Below are positions 47,545 to 56,505 of a stretch of DNA of 64,000 bases, one piece after another. Each line of letters begins with the position of its first letter. Position 1 is the stretch's first letter. Position numbers and translations under genes: made by a program. Below the pieces are notes generated by a model, which was given only the letters and a program-made list of their open reading frames with translations, did no database searches and had not been told where the DNA came from. Source of the DNA: Alcaligenaceae bacterium (GTDB lineage Bacteria > Pseudomonadota > Gammaproteobacteria > Burkholderiales > Burkholderiaceae_B); contig JACCER010000001.1 in assembly GCA_013416445.1 (NCBI GenBank), forward strand, positions 1-64,000, written 5' to 3'.

Positions 47545-48205
47545 GGTAGCGCGCCTGGTAGCCCACGCCACGCACGGTGACGATATCAACCGACGATCCC
47601 AGCAGTTTTTTTCGCAGCCGTGACACTTGCAGTTCGAGGGCATTTAACGATACATCGTCGTCCTGGCTGAAAATTTGGTTCATCAGGCGTTCCTTGAGTA
47701 CGGTTTGGCCCAGGCGCCCTAGCAGGATTTCCAGCAGGCGGAATTCGCGCCTGCCGAGATCCAGCGGCCGGCCCGCCATGCTGACGTTGCGCCCGGCAAT
47801 GTCCACCGACAGGTCGCCATATTGCGCCAGGCTGGAGGTATTGCCGGCAGGGCGGCGCATCAGGGCGCGCAGCCTGGCTTCCAGTTCACGCAGGTCGAAG
47901 GGTTTAACCAAGTAGTCGTCGGCGCCGAGGTCCAGCATGCTGATCTTGTCTTCGATTTCAGAGCGGGCGGTAACGACCAGGACTTGGGCTTCACAGCCCG
48001 CGGCCCGCAATTCGCGCAGCACCGCGAAACCATCTTTCCCGGGCAGCATGATATCCAGCACGATGGCATCCCAGTCGCCGTTGGCGACCCACTTGAGGGC
48101 TGACTCGCCATCGCGTGCCCATTCAACGCTATGGCCGGTTGCGCGCAATTTGCTTTCTATGGCATCGCCAATATCGGGGTTGTCTTCCACTAGCAAAATG
48201 CGCAT
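47534..48205 (-). CDS. Response regulator transcription factor, OmpR/TctD type
   Basis: A 223-residue DNA-binding regulator. The receiver domain (1-115) opens MRILLVEDNPDIGD, with the phospho-acceptor Asp in IVLDIMLPGKDGF and the conserved Lys in DDYLVKPFDLREL. The C-terminal winged helix (~128-222) has RPLDLGRREFRLLEILLGRLGQTVLKERL and ALELQVSRLRKKL. It is translated just ahead of, and overlapping, the kinase-SBP fusion, its cognate partner. The pair is expected to control the adjacent ABC importer operon. ATG 48205 follows GAGGG by 4 bases. Confidence 0.92.
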   Translation of the reverse strand: MRILLVEDNPDIGDAIESKLRATGHSVEWARDGESALKWVANGDWDAIVLDIMLPGKDGFAVLRELRAAGCEAQVLVVTARSEIEDKISMLDLGADDYLVKPFDLRELEARLRALMRRPAGNTSSLAQYGDLSVDIAGRNVSMAGRPLDLGRREFRLLEILLGRLGQTVLKERLMNQIFSQDDDVSLNALELQVSRLRKKLLGSSVDIVTVRGVGYQARYHEQ

Positions 48206-48253
48206 GCTGCCCTCTGTTATCAAGTATTACTAGGTATAGACCCTTAGTTCGCG

Positions 48254-48259
48254 TATAAT
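48254..48259 (+). promoter_or_regulatory. Candidate -10 element of guaB
   Basis: A perfect TATAAT, 24 bases before the guaB ATG. No good -35 hexamer is visible at 17 bases, so the promoter may rely on an activator or on a weak -35. Confidence 0.5.
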
Positions 48260-48279
48260 CTCGCTTTGCACGGAGCTAG

Positions 48280-49743
<1,464 letters not shown>

Positions 49744-49748
49744 CGGTG

Positions 49749-49786
49749 TAGGTCTGATTCGCGCCGCCAGGCGCGTAATCCGACCT
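49749..49786. repeat. REP-like palindrome after guaB (copy 7)
   Basis: TAGGTCTGATTCGCGCC-GCCA-GGCGCGTAATCCGACCT, six bases after the guaB stop. The arms match almost throughout, and it is one of the best-preserved copies of the family. Confidence 0.72.
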
Positions 49787-49815
49787 GCGAAAGCCTTAAG
49801 TAAGTGCCAGTCACT

Positions 49816-50538
49816 TCAAGCCAATAAGTTGTTCAGGTGCTCGGCGAGCAGGCTTGGCGCCGATACCATCGCATCGTGCCCAGTGGGCAGTTCCGACCAG
49901 TTCCACTGTGTGTTTTCCTTGACCCACTGACGCGAGCCTTCAACGGCGGCAAAAGATGGTTGCTTGCAGTGTACGTAGGCGCAAGGCAGGCCATTGCCAA
50001 TGGGATGCTGCAATTGCAAGGCCGTTTCATATACGCCCAGTGGCATCGGGGTGAGGCGTGACTCCACAAAAGCGATGTCTTGTGCTTCAGATAAACCCAG
50101 ATTTTTAGCCTTGGGCGCCGCCAGCACTGGCGTGGCCTGTTCTGTTGCCGCCGCGCGTAGCTTGGCGACCACTTCTGGTGGCAGAGTATCGAAAGTGCTT
50201 ATACCGCTTTCCAGTATGAAAGCGTCCAGGTACACCAGTTGGCGCAAGCGTTCGGGCAAGATGTCGGCAACACCGGTAATGACCAGGCCGCCGAAGCTGT
50301 GGCCCACCAGGGTGACATTGTGCAGATCTTCCCAGATCAGGACGTTGGCTATATCTTGTATAAACGTTTGCAGGGTAATGCCAGGCTGTAGCAGATGGCT
50401 GCGTTCGCCTACGCCGGTGAGCGTTGGCGTATAAACTTGATGCCCTTGCGCGCGCAGGCGGTCGGCCACGTGCACCCAGCACCAACCGCCGTGCCAGGCG
50501 CCGTGTACCAGTACAAAAGTGTGGGGTGTAGCAGACAT
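49816..50538 (-). CDS. Alpha/beta hydrolase (esterase-like)
   Basis: A 240-residue alpha/beta hydrolase of the small esterase/methylesterase type. It begins TPHTFVLVHGAWHGGWCWVHVADRLRAQGHQVYTP, with the HG-type oxyanion hole. The nucleophile Ser lies in TLVGHSFGGLVITGVAD, the acid is likely in the C-terminal half, and the His in LPTGHDAMVSAP. There is no signal peptide. It is followed upstream, on the same strand, by an MFS transporter gene (13-base gap), so the pair probably forms an operon between guaB and guaA. Substrate unknown. Confidence 0.87.
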   Translation of the reverse strand: MSATPHTFVLVHGAWHGGWCWVHVADRLRAQGHQVYTPTLTGVGERSHLLQPGITLQTFIQDIANVLIWEDLHNVTLVGHSFGGLVITGVADILPERLRQLVYLDAFILESGISTFDTLPPEVVAKLRAAATEQATPVLAAPKAKNLGLSEAQDIAFVESRLTPMPLGVYETALQLQHPIGNGLPCAYVHCKQPSFAAVEGSRQWVKENTQWNWSELPTGHDAMVSAPSLLAEHLNNLLA

Positions 50539-50551
50539 GACAGGCTTCCTT

Positions 50552-51721
50552 TTATTTATTTGATTTCAATAGCAGCGCGCTGCTCAGAACCAGGCCGGCA
50601 CAGGCTAGTATCAGGGCGAAGCCAAGATTGGCGGAAAAGTAAGTATGTGTCAAACTGAAAAATGTTGGCCCAGCTAACTGGCCAGCGGCAAATGCCGCCG
50701 TTAGGGCTGCCATCAGTTTGCGCGCATGGCTGGCCCCGCCCACCGCCTGCGCCTCTTGCATGCCCAGCATGGTGATCACCATGAATGTGCCGCCTACGCA
50801 TATGGCGGCAATGGCGATGGCTGCGAGGCTGGGCCAAATTACCGGTAGCAGCACGCCAGCGGCCATGATCAGTTGCGCTGCCGCCCATAGGGTGCGGCGC
50901 TGGAAAACAGCAGCCAGCCGGCTGGTCAGCAAGGTGGAAATGGCCGCTGCCAAGCCAAACAAGGGCCAGGCCAGGCCGAACAAGGCGGGGTCGGCCACCA
51001 GTTGCTTGGCTTGCGCGGGTAGAAAAGTAGCCGGCAAAATATAGCCAAAGCCAAATAAACCGTAGCAGATGATTAACGCCCAGTAGCCCTTGATGGCAGG
51101 GGTGCGTGCATTGTTGTCCGTGGGAACATTGGCTTGCGCGGTGGGGCTTGCCAAAGGCGGCATAGGCAACCACAAATTGCGCGCACCTGCTGAAGCCACA
51201 AGCGCTACGCCACCCAGAATCACCCAGGCCTGTGATGACGATATATCAGCCAAGTCCAAGGCCATGCATAGCAGGCCGGCTGCAGCTACGCCAAAGCCGA
51301 CTCCGGCAAATACCACGCCGGCCCGTTGCGGTTGCCCCAGCGCTGTGAGGCGGGGTATGCATAATGATGCAGTGCTTACCAGAACCCAGGCGCTGGCTGC
51401 GCCGGCGATAAACCGCCATGCCAGCCAACTGGACCAGCTTGAGGTAATCCCCATCAACATGGTGGTGGAAAACACCAGAAACAGGCCCGCGCGCAATTGC
51501 AAGGAGGCAGGCCAAGGCAAGCGGGCTGCCATCAGGGCGCCGACCAGGTAGCCTAAGTAATTGGCACTGGCCAGCCAGCCGCCTTGAGCCAGATTCAGCC
51601 CTGTATCGTTTTGCATCATGGGCAGCAAGGGAGTGAAAGCAAAACGGCCTATGCCCATGACCACTGCTAAAGCAATGAAACCGGCGAATGAAAGCTGGAA
51701 AGCGGATGGGCTGGATTGCAT
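50552..51721 (-). CDS. YbfB/YjiJ family MFS transporter
   Basis: A 389-residue major facilitator protein with about twelve hydrophobic segments. It opens FAGFIALAVVMGIGRFAFTPLLPMMQND, the hallmark of the YbfB/YjiJ (DUF1228-like) group. Then come GWLASANYLGYLVGALMAARLP and, after the central loop, YGLFGFGYILPATFLPAQAKQ. The role is likely efflux or uptake of a small molecule; none of the family has a firm substrate. It is co-directional with the esterase-like gene. Confidence 0.88.
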   Translation of the reverse strand: MQSSPSAFQLSFAGFIALAVVMGIGRFAFTPLLPMMQNDTGLNLAQGGWLASANYLGYLVGALMAARLPWPASLQLRAGLFLVFSTTMLMGITSSWSSWLAWRFIAGAASAWVLVSTASLCIPRLTALGQPQRAGVVFAGVGFGVAAAGLLCMALDLADISSSQAWVILGGVALVASAGARNLWLPMPPLASPTAQANVPTDNNARTPAIKGYWALIICYGLFGFGYILPATFLPAQAKQLVADPALFGLAWPLFGLAAAISTLLTSRLAAVFQRRTLWAAAQLIMAAGVLLPVIWPSLAAIAIAAICVGGTFMVITMLGMQEAQAVGGASHARKLMAALTAAFAAGQLAGPTFFSLTHTYFSANLGFALILACAGLVLSSALLLKSNK

Positions 51722-51831
51722 GAAGACTCCTTGTTACACGAAACTGTAGCCTTATTAGGCCTTATCCGCCACCGGAACCGGGTTCAATACGTTACATTAA
51801 TGCCTTGCTTCTTTTTTTATTTTTTACTGCC

Positions 51832-53418
51832 ATGCACCAGCGCATTCTTATCCTTGATTACGGTTCACAAGTCACCCAACTTATTGCCAGGCGCGTACGC
51901 GAAGCTGGCGTGTACTGCGAAATACATCCGGGCGATGTCGATAATACCTTTATCGAGGGCTTGACTGGCCTGAAAGGCATTATTCTGTCTGGCAGTCACG
52001 CGTCGGCCTACCAGGAAGAATCGCTCAAGGTGCCTGGCAAGGTTTTCGACGCGGGCGTGCCTGTGCTGGGTATTTGCTACGGCATGCAGGCCATGGCGGC
52101 TCAATTGGGCGGCAAGGTCGAATGGTCGGATCAGCGCGAATTCGGCTATGCCGAAGTACGCGCCCATGGCCACACCAAGCTGCTCGATGGTCTGCAAGAC
52201 TTCACCACTACCGAAGGCCACGGCATGCTTAAGGTCTGGATGAGCCATGGCGACAAGGTCACCGCGCTGCCTTCCGGCTTCAAGCTGATGGCTTCCACGC
52301 CATCTTGCCCAGTCGCAGGCATGGCCGATGAAACCCGTGGTTTTTACGCCTTGCAGTTTCACCCCGAAGTTACCCATACCACCCAAGGGGCCGCTATTTT
52401 GGCCCGTTTCGTTACCGAAATCTGCGGTTGCAACGGCGACTGGAACATGCCCGACTACGTCGCTGAAGCCGTTGCCCATATCCGTTCCCAGGTCGGCACC
52501 GACGAAGTCATACTGGGTCTGTCTGGCGGGGTGGATTCTTCCGTGGCCGCGGCGCTTATCCATAAAGCCATAGGCGATCAGCTCACTTGCGTATTCGTCG
52601 ATCATGGCTTGCTGCGCCTGAACGAAGCCGAGCAAGTCATGGAAACCATCGCTGGCCACTTTGGCGTGAAGGTTATCCACGTGAATGCTGCTGAACAGTT
52701 CATGGGCAAACTGGCCGGCGTGACCGACCCGGAAGCCAAGCGCAAGATCATAGGCAGGGAATTTGTTGAAGTATTCCAGGCAGAAGCCGGCAAGCTGGCC
52801 AACGCCCGCTGGCTGGCGCAGGGCACCATTTACCCTGATGTCATCGAATCGGCCAGTGTAAAAAATGGCAAGGCTGTCGCCATCAAGTCACACCACAATG
52901 TGGGCGGTTTGCCCGATACCCTGAATTTGAAGCTGCTGGAACCCCTGCGCGAACTCTTCAAAGACGAAGTGCGCAAGCTGGGCGTGGCATTGGGCCTGCC
53001 GCCCGCCATGGTTTACCGTCACCCATTTCCCGGTCCCGGTTTGGGCGTGCGTATTTTGGGTGAAGTCAAACACGAATTCGCTGACCTGCTGCGCCGTGCC
53101 GATGCTATCTTCATCGAAGAACTGCATAAAATGGTAGACCCGATCAGCGGTAAAAACTGGTACGACCTGACCTCGCAGGCCTTTGCCGTATTCTTGCCGG
53201 TGAAATCGGTAGGCGTCATGGGCGATGGCCGTACCTATGAATACGTAGTGGCCCTGCGTGCCGTGCAAACCTCTGATTTCATGACAGCCGACTGGGCTGA
53301 ACTGCCTTATGCGCTGTTAAAGAAAGTGTCTTCGCGCATTATCAATGAGGTGCGAGGCATTAACCGGGTGACTTACGATGTGTCCAGCAAGCCGCCGGCT
53401 ACGATAGAGTGGGAATGA
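51832..53418 (+). CDS. guaA: GMP synthase (glutamine-hydrolysing)
   Basis: A 528-residue enzyme amidating XMP to GMP with ATP and glutamine. The class I glutaminase domain (1-200) has [37 protein letters not shown] with the catalytic Cys, and FHPEV. The ATP-pyrophosphatase domain has the P-loop [16 protein letters not shown], and the C-terminal dimerisation domain ends [18 protein letters not shown]. It starts at ATG 51832 ([11 protein letters not shown]). The gene is intact although its 3' end appears to be the insertion point of the island to the right. guaA 3' ends are a known integration site for genomic islands. Confidence 0.97.
   Translation: MHQRILILDYGSQVTQLIARRVREAGVYCEIHPGDVDNTFIEGLTGLKGIILSGSHASAYQEESLKVPGKVFDAGVPVLGICYGMQAMAAQLGGKVEWSDQREFGYAEVRAHGHTKLLDGLQDFTTTEGHGMLKVWMSHGDKVTALPSGFKLMASTPSCPVAGMADETRGFYALQFHPEVTHTTQGAAILARFVTEICGCNGDWNMPDYVAEAVAHIRSQVGTDEVILGLSGGVDSSVAAALIHKAIGDQLTCVFVDHGLLRLNEAEQVMETIAGHFGVKVIHVNAAEQFMGKLAGVTDPEAKRKIIGREFVEVFQAEAGKLANARWLAQGTIYPDVIESASVKNGKAVAIKSHHNVGGLPDTLNLKLLEPLRELFKDEVRKLGVALGLPPAMVYRHPFPGPGLGVRILGEVKHEFADLLRRADAIFIEELHKMVDPISGKNWYDLTSQAFAVFLPVKSVGVMGDGRTYEYVVALRAVQTSDFMTADWAELPYALLKKVSSRIINEVRGINRVTYDVSSKPPATIEWE
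53370..53418 (+). other. Presumed attachment site (attL side) at the guaA 3' end
   Basis: An integrase gene of the P4/DUF4102 type starts 350 bases after the last codons of guaA, in the same direction as guaA. Several integrase subfamilies recombine into the conserved end of guaA and rebuild its last codons. The crossover base cannot be fixed because the other junction lies outside the window. Confidence 0.4.
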
Positions 53419-53460
53419 TTTGCTGTCTAGCAGCATAAGGCAGTAACAGGCATTAAAACG

Positions 53461-53496
53461 ACGGAGAGCCAGCATTTATGCGGTTCTCCGTTTTTT
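53461..53496 (+). terminator. Rho-independent terminator after guaA
   Basis: ACGGAGA.CC ... GG.TCTCCGT followed by TTTTTT, 42 bases after the guaA stop. AAAACG in front of the stem gives some bidirectional potential. Confidence 0.85.
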
Positions 53497-53543
53497 CGTG
53501 TGGCGTTGTCAGGCAGTACTAAGCAGCGCCAAGCAGGTATTCG

Positions 53544-53721
53544 GGATGGTATTAATGATGGCATTGGCTGTGCGCTATGATGGCGGCGAGCCCAATACCA
53601 TCCATTGATAATCTTGTGCAGGATGGTATTGAAATACCCTATCTTATTGATATTAATAAGGTATTTGAAAATAAATAGCTTAGTGAAAAGATGGTATTGA
53701 GGTCGTAATACAATACCATCC
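53544..53721. repeat. Array of ~10-bp repeats GATGGTATTG upstream of the integrase
   Basis: Copies with the core GGATGGTATTG or its complement are at 53544-53553 (+), 53593-53603 (-), 53621-53631 (+), 53690-53699 (+) and 53711-53721 (-). A one-mismatch copy, GATGGCATTG, is at 53557-53566 (+). Their orientation alternates within the 350-base gap before the integrase start. They look like arm-type sites for the integrase or operator sites for its autoregulation; that role is inferred. Confidence 0.75.
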
Positions 53722-53768
53722 TCGCGGCTTTTATAGCCGGTAAGTTATTGATTTTACAAAGGAATGCC

Positions 53769-54971
53769 GTGTTAACCGATACCATGCTTCGCAATACTAA
53801 GCCGCGCGATAAACAGTACAAGCTTGCCGACCGTGAAGGTTTGTACGTTGCTGTCAGCGTAACGGGCACGATTTCATTTCGCTATAACTACCGATTAAAC
53901 AGCCGCAGCGAAACACTAACATTCGGGCGGTATGGAGCTGATGGTATTACGCTTGCCGAAGCGCGAAATATGCTCCAAGAAGCTAAGAAAAAGATAGCAG
54001 CAGGCCAATCACCCGCACAGGATAAAGCCCGTAGCAAAGGTAAATTACGGGCTGAAAAAAGATTTGGTGTCTGGGCGCAAGAGTACTTACGTGGCCACGA
54101 GATGGCCGAGTCTACCCGGGATATGCGCCGATCCGTGTATGTGCGCGACCTCAAACCTTTTTTTGCCAATCGACTTCTGCACGAGATTACCGAAGAGGAT
54201 GTGCGTGGTCGTGCAAATATCATCGTCGAACGTGGTGCTCCAGCTACAGCTGTGATGGCCAGAGAGATCGTCATGATGATCTATCGGTGGGCAGGGGCGC
54301 GTGGCTACAAGGGTGAAAATCCGGCAGCGGGCATACCGCCCACATCGATTGCTCGATTCAAAGCTCGCGATCGTTCGCTTGGCCCTGACGAGATCGGGTT
54401 GCTTCACACCTATTTGGATCGTATTGGCACCAGCCCGGTGATTCGCTTGGGTCTGCGGTTGTTGCTGCTTACGATGGTACGCAAGTCCGAGCTGATCGAA
54501 GCGACCTGGGATGAAGTGAGTTTCACGGATGCGGTATGGAGCATCCCTGCAGCAAGAATGAAACGGCGCAATCCGCATAACGTGTATTTAAGTACCCAAG
54601 CTCTGGATATTTTCACCGCATTAAAGGTATGTGCCGGAGGCTCGCGGTGGGTGTTGCCAGGGCGCTACGACACGGAAATCTGCATGAGTAAGGCTACATT
54701 CAATCAAGTGACCAAGCTCATATGGACTGCGGCGCAGGCTGACAAAAAACATCTACCGCAATTTTCACCACATGATTTTCGGCGAACAGCTAGTACTGTG
54801 TTGCACGAGGCCGGCTACAACTCAGATTGGATTGAGAAATGTCTTGCCCATGAGCAAAAGGGTGTTCGGGGTATTTATAACCGGGCCGAGTACGCAGAAG
54901 GGCGACGGACTATGCTGCAAGACTGGGCAAACATGATTGACGAATGGACAAAGGAAAGACCAAGCGCCTAA
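53769..54971 (+). CDS. int: Tyrosine-type site-specific integrase (P4/DUF4102 family)
   Basis: A 400-residue integrase of a genomic island. The N-terminal arm-DNA-binding DUF4102 domain (1-85) has LADREGLYVAVSVTGTISFR and LTFGRYGADGITLAEARNM. A SAM-like core-binding domain (~95-180) follows, with FGVWAQEYLRGHEMAESTRD. The catalytic domain carries the first Arg in LLTMVRKSELIEATWDEV, H-x-x-R in HDFRRTASTVLHEAGY, then LAHEQKGVRGIYNRAEY with the nucleophilic Tyr. All catalytic residues are present, so it should be active. GTG 53769 (VLTDTMLRNTKP) is preferred: AAAGGAA precedes it, and this is where family members begin. It is the first gene of the island. Confidence 0.92.
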   Translation: MLTDTMLRNTKPRDKQYKLADREGLYVAVSVTGTISFRYNYRLNSRSETLTFGRYGADGITLAEARNMLQEAKKKIAAGQSPAQDKARSKGKLRAEKRFGVWAQEYLRGHEMAESTRDMRRSVYVRDLKPFFANRLLHEITEEDVRGRANIIVERGAPATAVMAREIVMMIYRWAGARGYKGENPAAGIPPTSIARFKARDRSLGPDEIGLLHTYLDRIGTSPVIRLGLRLLLLTMVRKSELIEATWDEVSFTDAVWSIPAARMKRRNPHNVYLSTQALDIFTALKVCAGGSRWVLPGRYDTEICMSKATFNQVTKLIWTAAQADKKHLPQFSPHDFRRTASTVLHEAGYNSDWIEKCLAHEQKGVRGIYNRAEYAEGRRTMLQDWANMIDEWTKERPSA

Positions 54972-54999
54972 ACGATTAGTCTTTATACCTATCTTGCTG

Positions 55000-55290
55000 C
55001 TATTGCCCAGCGTAGCGACGCAGACCTATATGTGGGGCAGGCATTTGCGTATTTTCGCGGGCGCTTTTCCGCGCTTCGATCCAGGCATCCACTTCGGCTA
55101 GGTCCCACGCGACGACGCGATTGGACAAGCAAAATCGCTGCGGAAATTCCCCACGCTTTTCCATGTCAAAAATGGTGCGATCGGACAGAGGGATCTTGCT
55201 GAGTAGCTCTTTCCGGTTGATGGCTACTACATTAGCCGTGTGGAGTTGGTTCATTGCAAGGTCGTCGCTAGACCGGCTTTGCTCATTCAT
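55000..55290 (-). CDS. AlpA-like helix-turn-helix regulator / excisionase
   Basis: A 96-residue protein of the AlpA/MerR-like excisionase fold: VVAINRKELLSKIPLSDRTIFDMEKRGEFPQRFCLSNRVVAWDLAEVDAWIEARK. In P4-like islands AlpA proteins activate the integrase gene and act as directionality factors. It is convergent with the integrase, 28 bases apart. A 15-residue N-terminal stretch precedes the domain; ATG 55290 is used, and ATG 55254 is also possible. A long inverted repeat lies ~100 bases upstream of it. Confidence 0.85.
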   Translation of the reverse strand: MNEQSRSSDDLAMNQLHTANVVAINRKELLSKIPLSDRTIFDMEKRGEFPQRFCLSNRVVAWDLAEVDAWIEARKSARENTQMPAPHIGLRRYAGQ

Positions 55291-55389
55291 ACAATCACCT
55301 CTTTTGGGGCATGCTAATGCCTAGCCACAATTTATGAAAACCTAGACATTTAGGCTTTCGGGTCTGATGGGGGAGGATTGCTCTGTGAC

Positions 55390-55445
55390 CCCCGAAACAG
55401 CTAGTACGCACGGATAAAACGTGGCAAAATTTACCTGTTTCGGGG
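55390..55445. repeat. 11-bp inverted repeat upstream of the alpA-like gene
   Basis: CCCCGAAACAG (55390-55400) and CTGTTTCGGGG (55435-55445), a perfect match across a 34-base spacer. Possibly paired operator half-sites or a recombination arm site. Confidence 0.6.
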
Positions 55446-56267
55446 ATGTCAGAGGCGGGATGTTAGTGTTGCAGAAGAGGCAGGCGTGAACATACTACGC
55501 ATGCTCGGAACCGACTCACCAGCACGTTGCGCCGGTTTGTCGGTTTTTTGATGAAACCCGCTTTGGAAACTAATGCTTCCGGTGCGTAGGCACGGTGGTA
55601 CGCGGGCTTGGTCGCGGTCTTTCCCGCTTGTCGTCTTGGATTACGTCGCCATCCTTGATTTTGGGCACCTTCGCAGGTGGCCTGGCGCTTCCACAGGGGA
55701 AGTCCCCGTGGTGTGCTATCATCCTGCGCCCCACTCAGAGGGCTGACGGCACACAACGGTTTTCATTGGTTTTACTCCAACCCCAATGCATTGCAGGTTG
55801 CTGCGCAATCGCGTGATCCATATAAGGGTCAGGGCGCAGTGTTTATCGATCGTGGTTTGTTAAAGAGCCTTACTGTCGTGACAGTGTTTGAATTCATTAT
55901 CACCAAGTTGGTGATGGCTGTCAACAGCTGTTCGGCTCATGGAGTTTTTTGATGTTTTAAGTTGTTATACAGACTAACCCATAAGCTTTTGCCGCCGGGA
56001 TTGCCGGCAAGCTAATTTGTATTCTGTTATGTCAGGTTGGGTTTGCTTTTAGTCGTATGCCGTAATGGTAGGTATATGACAAGACGCGGTTTACAGGGTA
56101 AATTAAGCCTGTAAAAATTTACGTGTTGGAACCATTTTTACGCTTTAGATACTATTTTTCTTGTTTAGCGATCGCTGGAAAAGACTGGCATCCACCAAAG
56201 CTTGCCAGTAATGTTGATGGTATTGAATGTCCTTATAATATTTTAATATAAACAGGTGTTCGATTTT
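55446..56267. other. Gene-poor, palindrome-rich control region of the island
   Basis: Short frames occur on both strands but none looks convincing. Structured elements: hairpin CCACAGGGGA / TCCCCGTGG (55691-55711), ACTGTC-GT-GACAGT (55872-55885), ATCACCAA-G-TTGGTGAT (55899-55915), GCTGT-CA-ACAGC (55917-55928), TTGCCG...CGGCAA (55989-56010) and TTTACAGG / CCTGTAAA (56090-56115). The stretch around 55725-55765 (CCACTCAGAGGGCTGACGGC...) recalls the leader of Icd/Ash-like genes in P4-type satellites, but no intact gene of that kind was identified. An unannotated small RNA is conceivable. Confidence 0.5.
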
Positions 56268-56504
56268 ATGTCAGATTTTCAACCAGTGCGTGATGCCTGT
56301 GAGTTTGCGGGAGGAGTCACCGCGCTTGCCAAATGCTTGGGCCTTCCGCCTCAAGTTATCCATAATTGGGCTGCCGGTAAACGCCCGGTGCCGGTGATTC
56401 GATGCGTGGAAATCGAGGAATTGACGGGTGGTGCGGTCACCCGAAAGCAGCTGCGGCCAGATGACTGGTATCAGATATGGCCGGAGCTGCGGGGGAGTGA
56501 TTAG
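56268..56504 (+). CDS. YdaS/Cro-like DNA-binding protein
   Basis: A 78-residue helix-turn-helix protein: VRDACEFAGGVTALAKCLGLPPQVIHNWAAGKRPVPVIRCVEIEELTGGAVTRKQLRPDDW. This is the pattern of YdaS/Cro-type repressors and antitoxin-like regulators of prophages and islands. ATG 56268 (MSDFQPVRDAC) fits family starts. It is read towards brxL and its stop is one base from the brxL stop, so the two transcripts converge head-on. It may regulate island genes or the BREX operon; no direct evidence for a target is visible. Confidence 0.82.
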   Translation: MSDFQPVRDACEFAGGVTALAKCLGLPPQVIHNWAAGKRPVPVIRCVEIEELTGGAVTRKQLRPDDWYQIWPELRGSD

Positions 56505-56505
56505 G

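Noticed and set aside
53521-53730. Possible CRISPR array in the repeats before the integrase
   Set aside because: The repeats are only 10-11 bases, alternate in orientation and have irregular spacing, and no cas genes are present.
53419-53768. tRNA gene as the island attachment site
   Set aside because: No cloverleaf or CCA-end pattern was found; the nearest conserved gene end is guaA, a known target for this integrase type.
55463-55756. 97-codon minus-strand frame, and plus-strand frames at 55595 and 55677, in the island control region
   Set aside because: They overlap each other and run through hairpins; composition is not protein-like. A resemblance to Icd/Ash-like leaders was noted but is too weak to call a gene.
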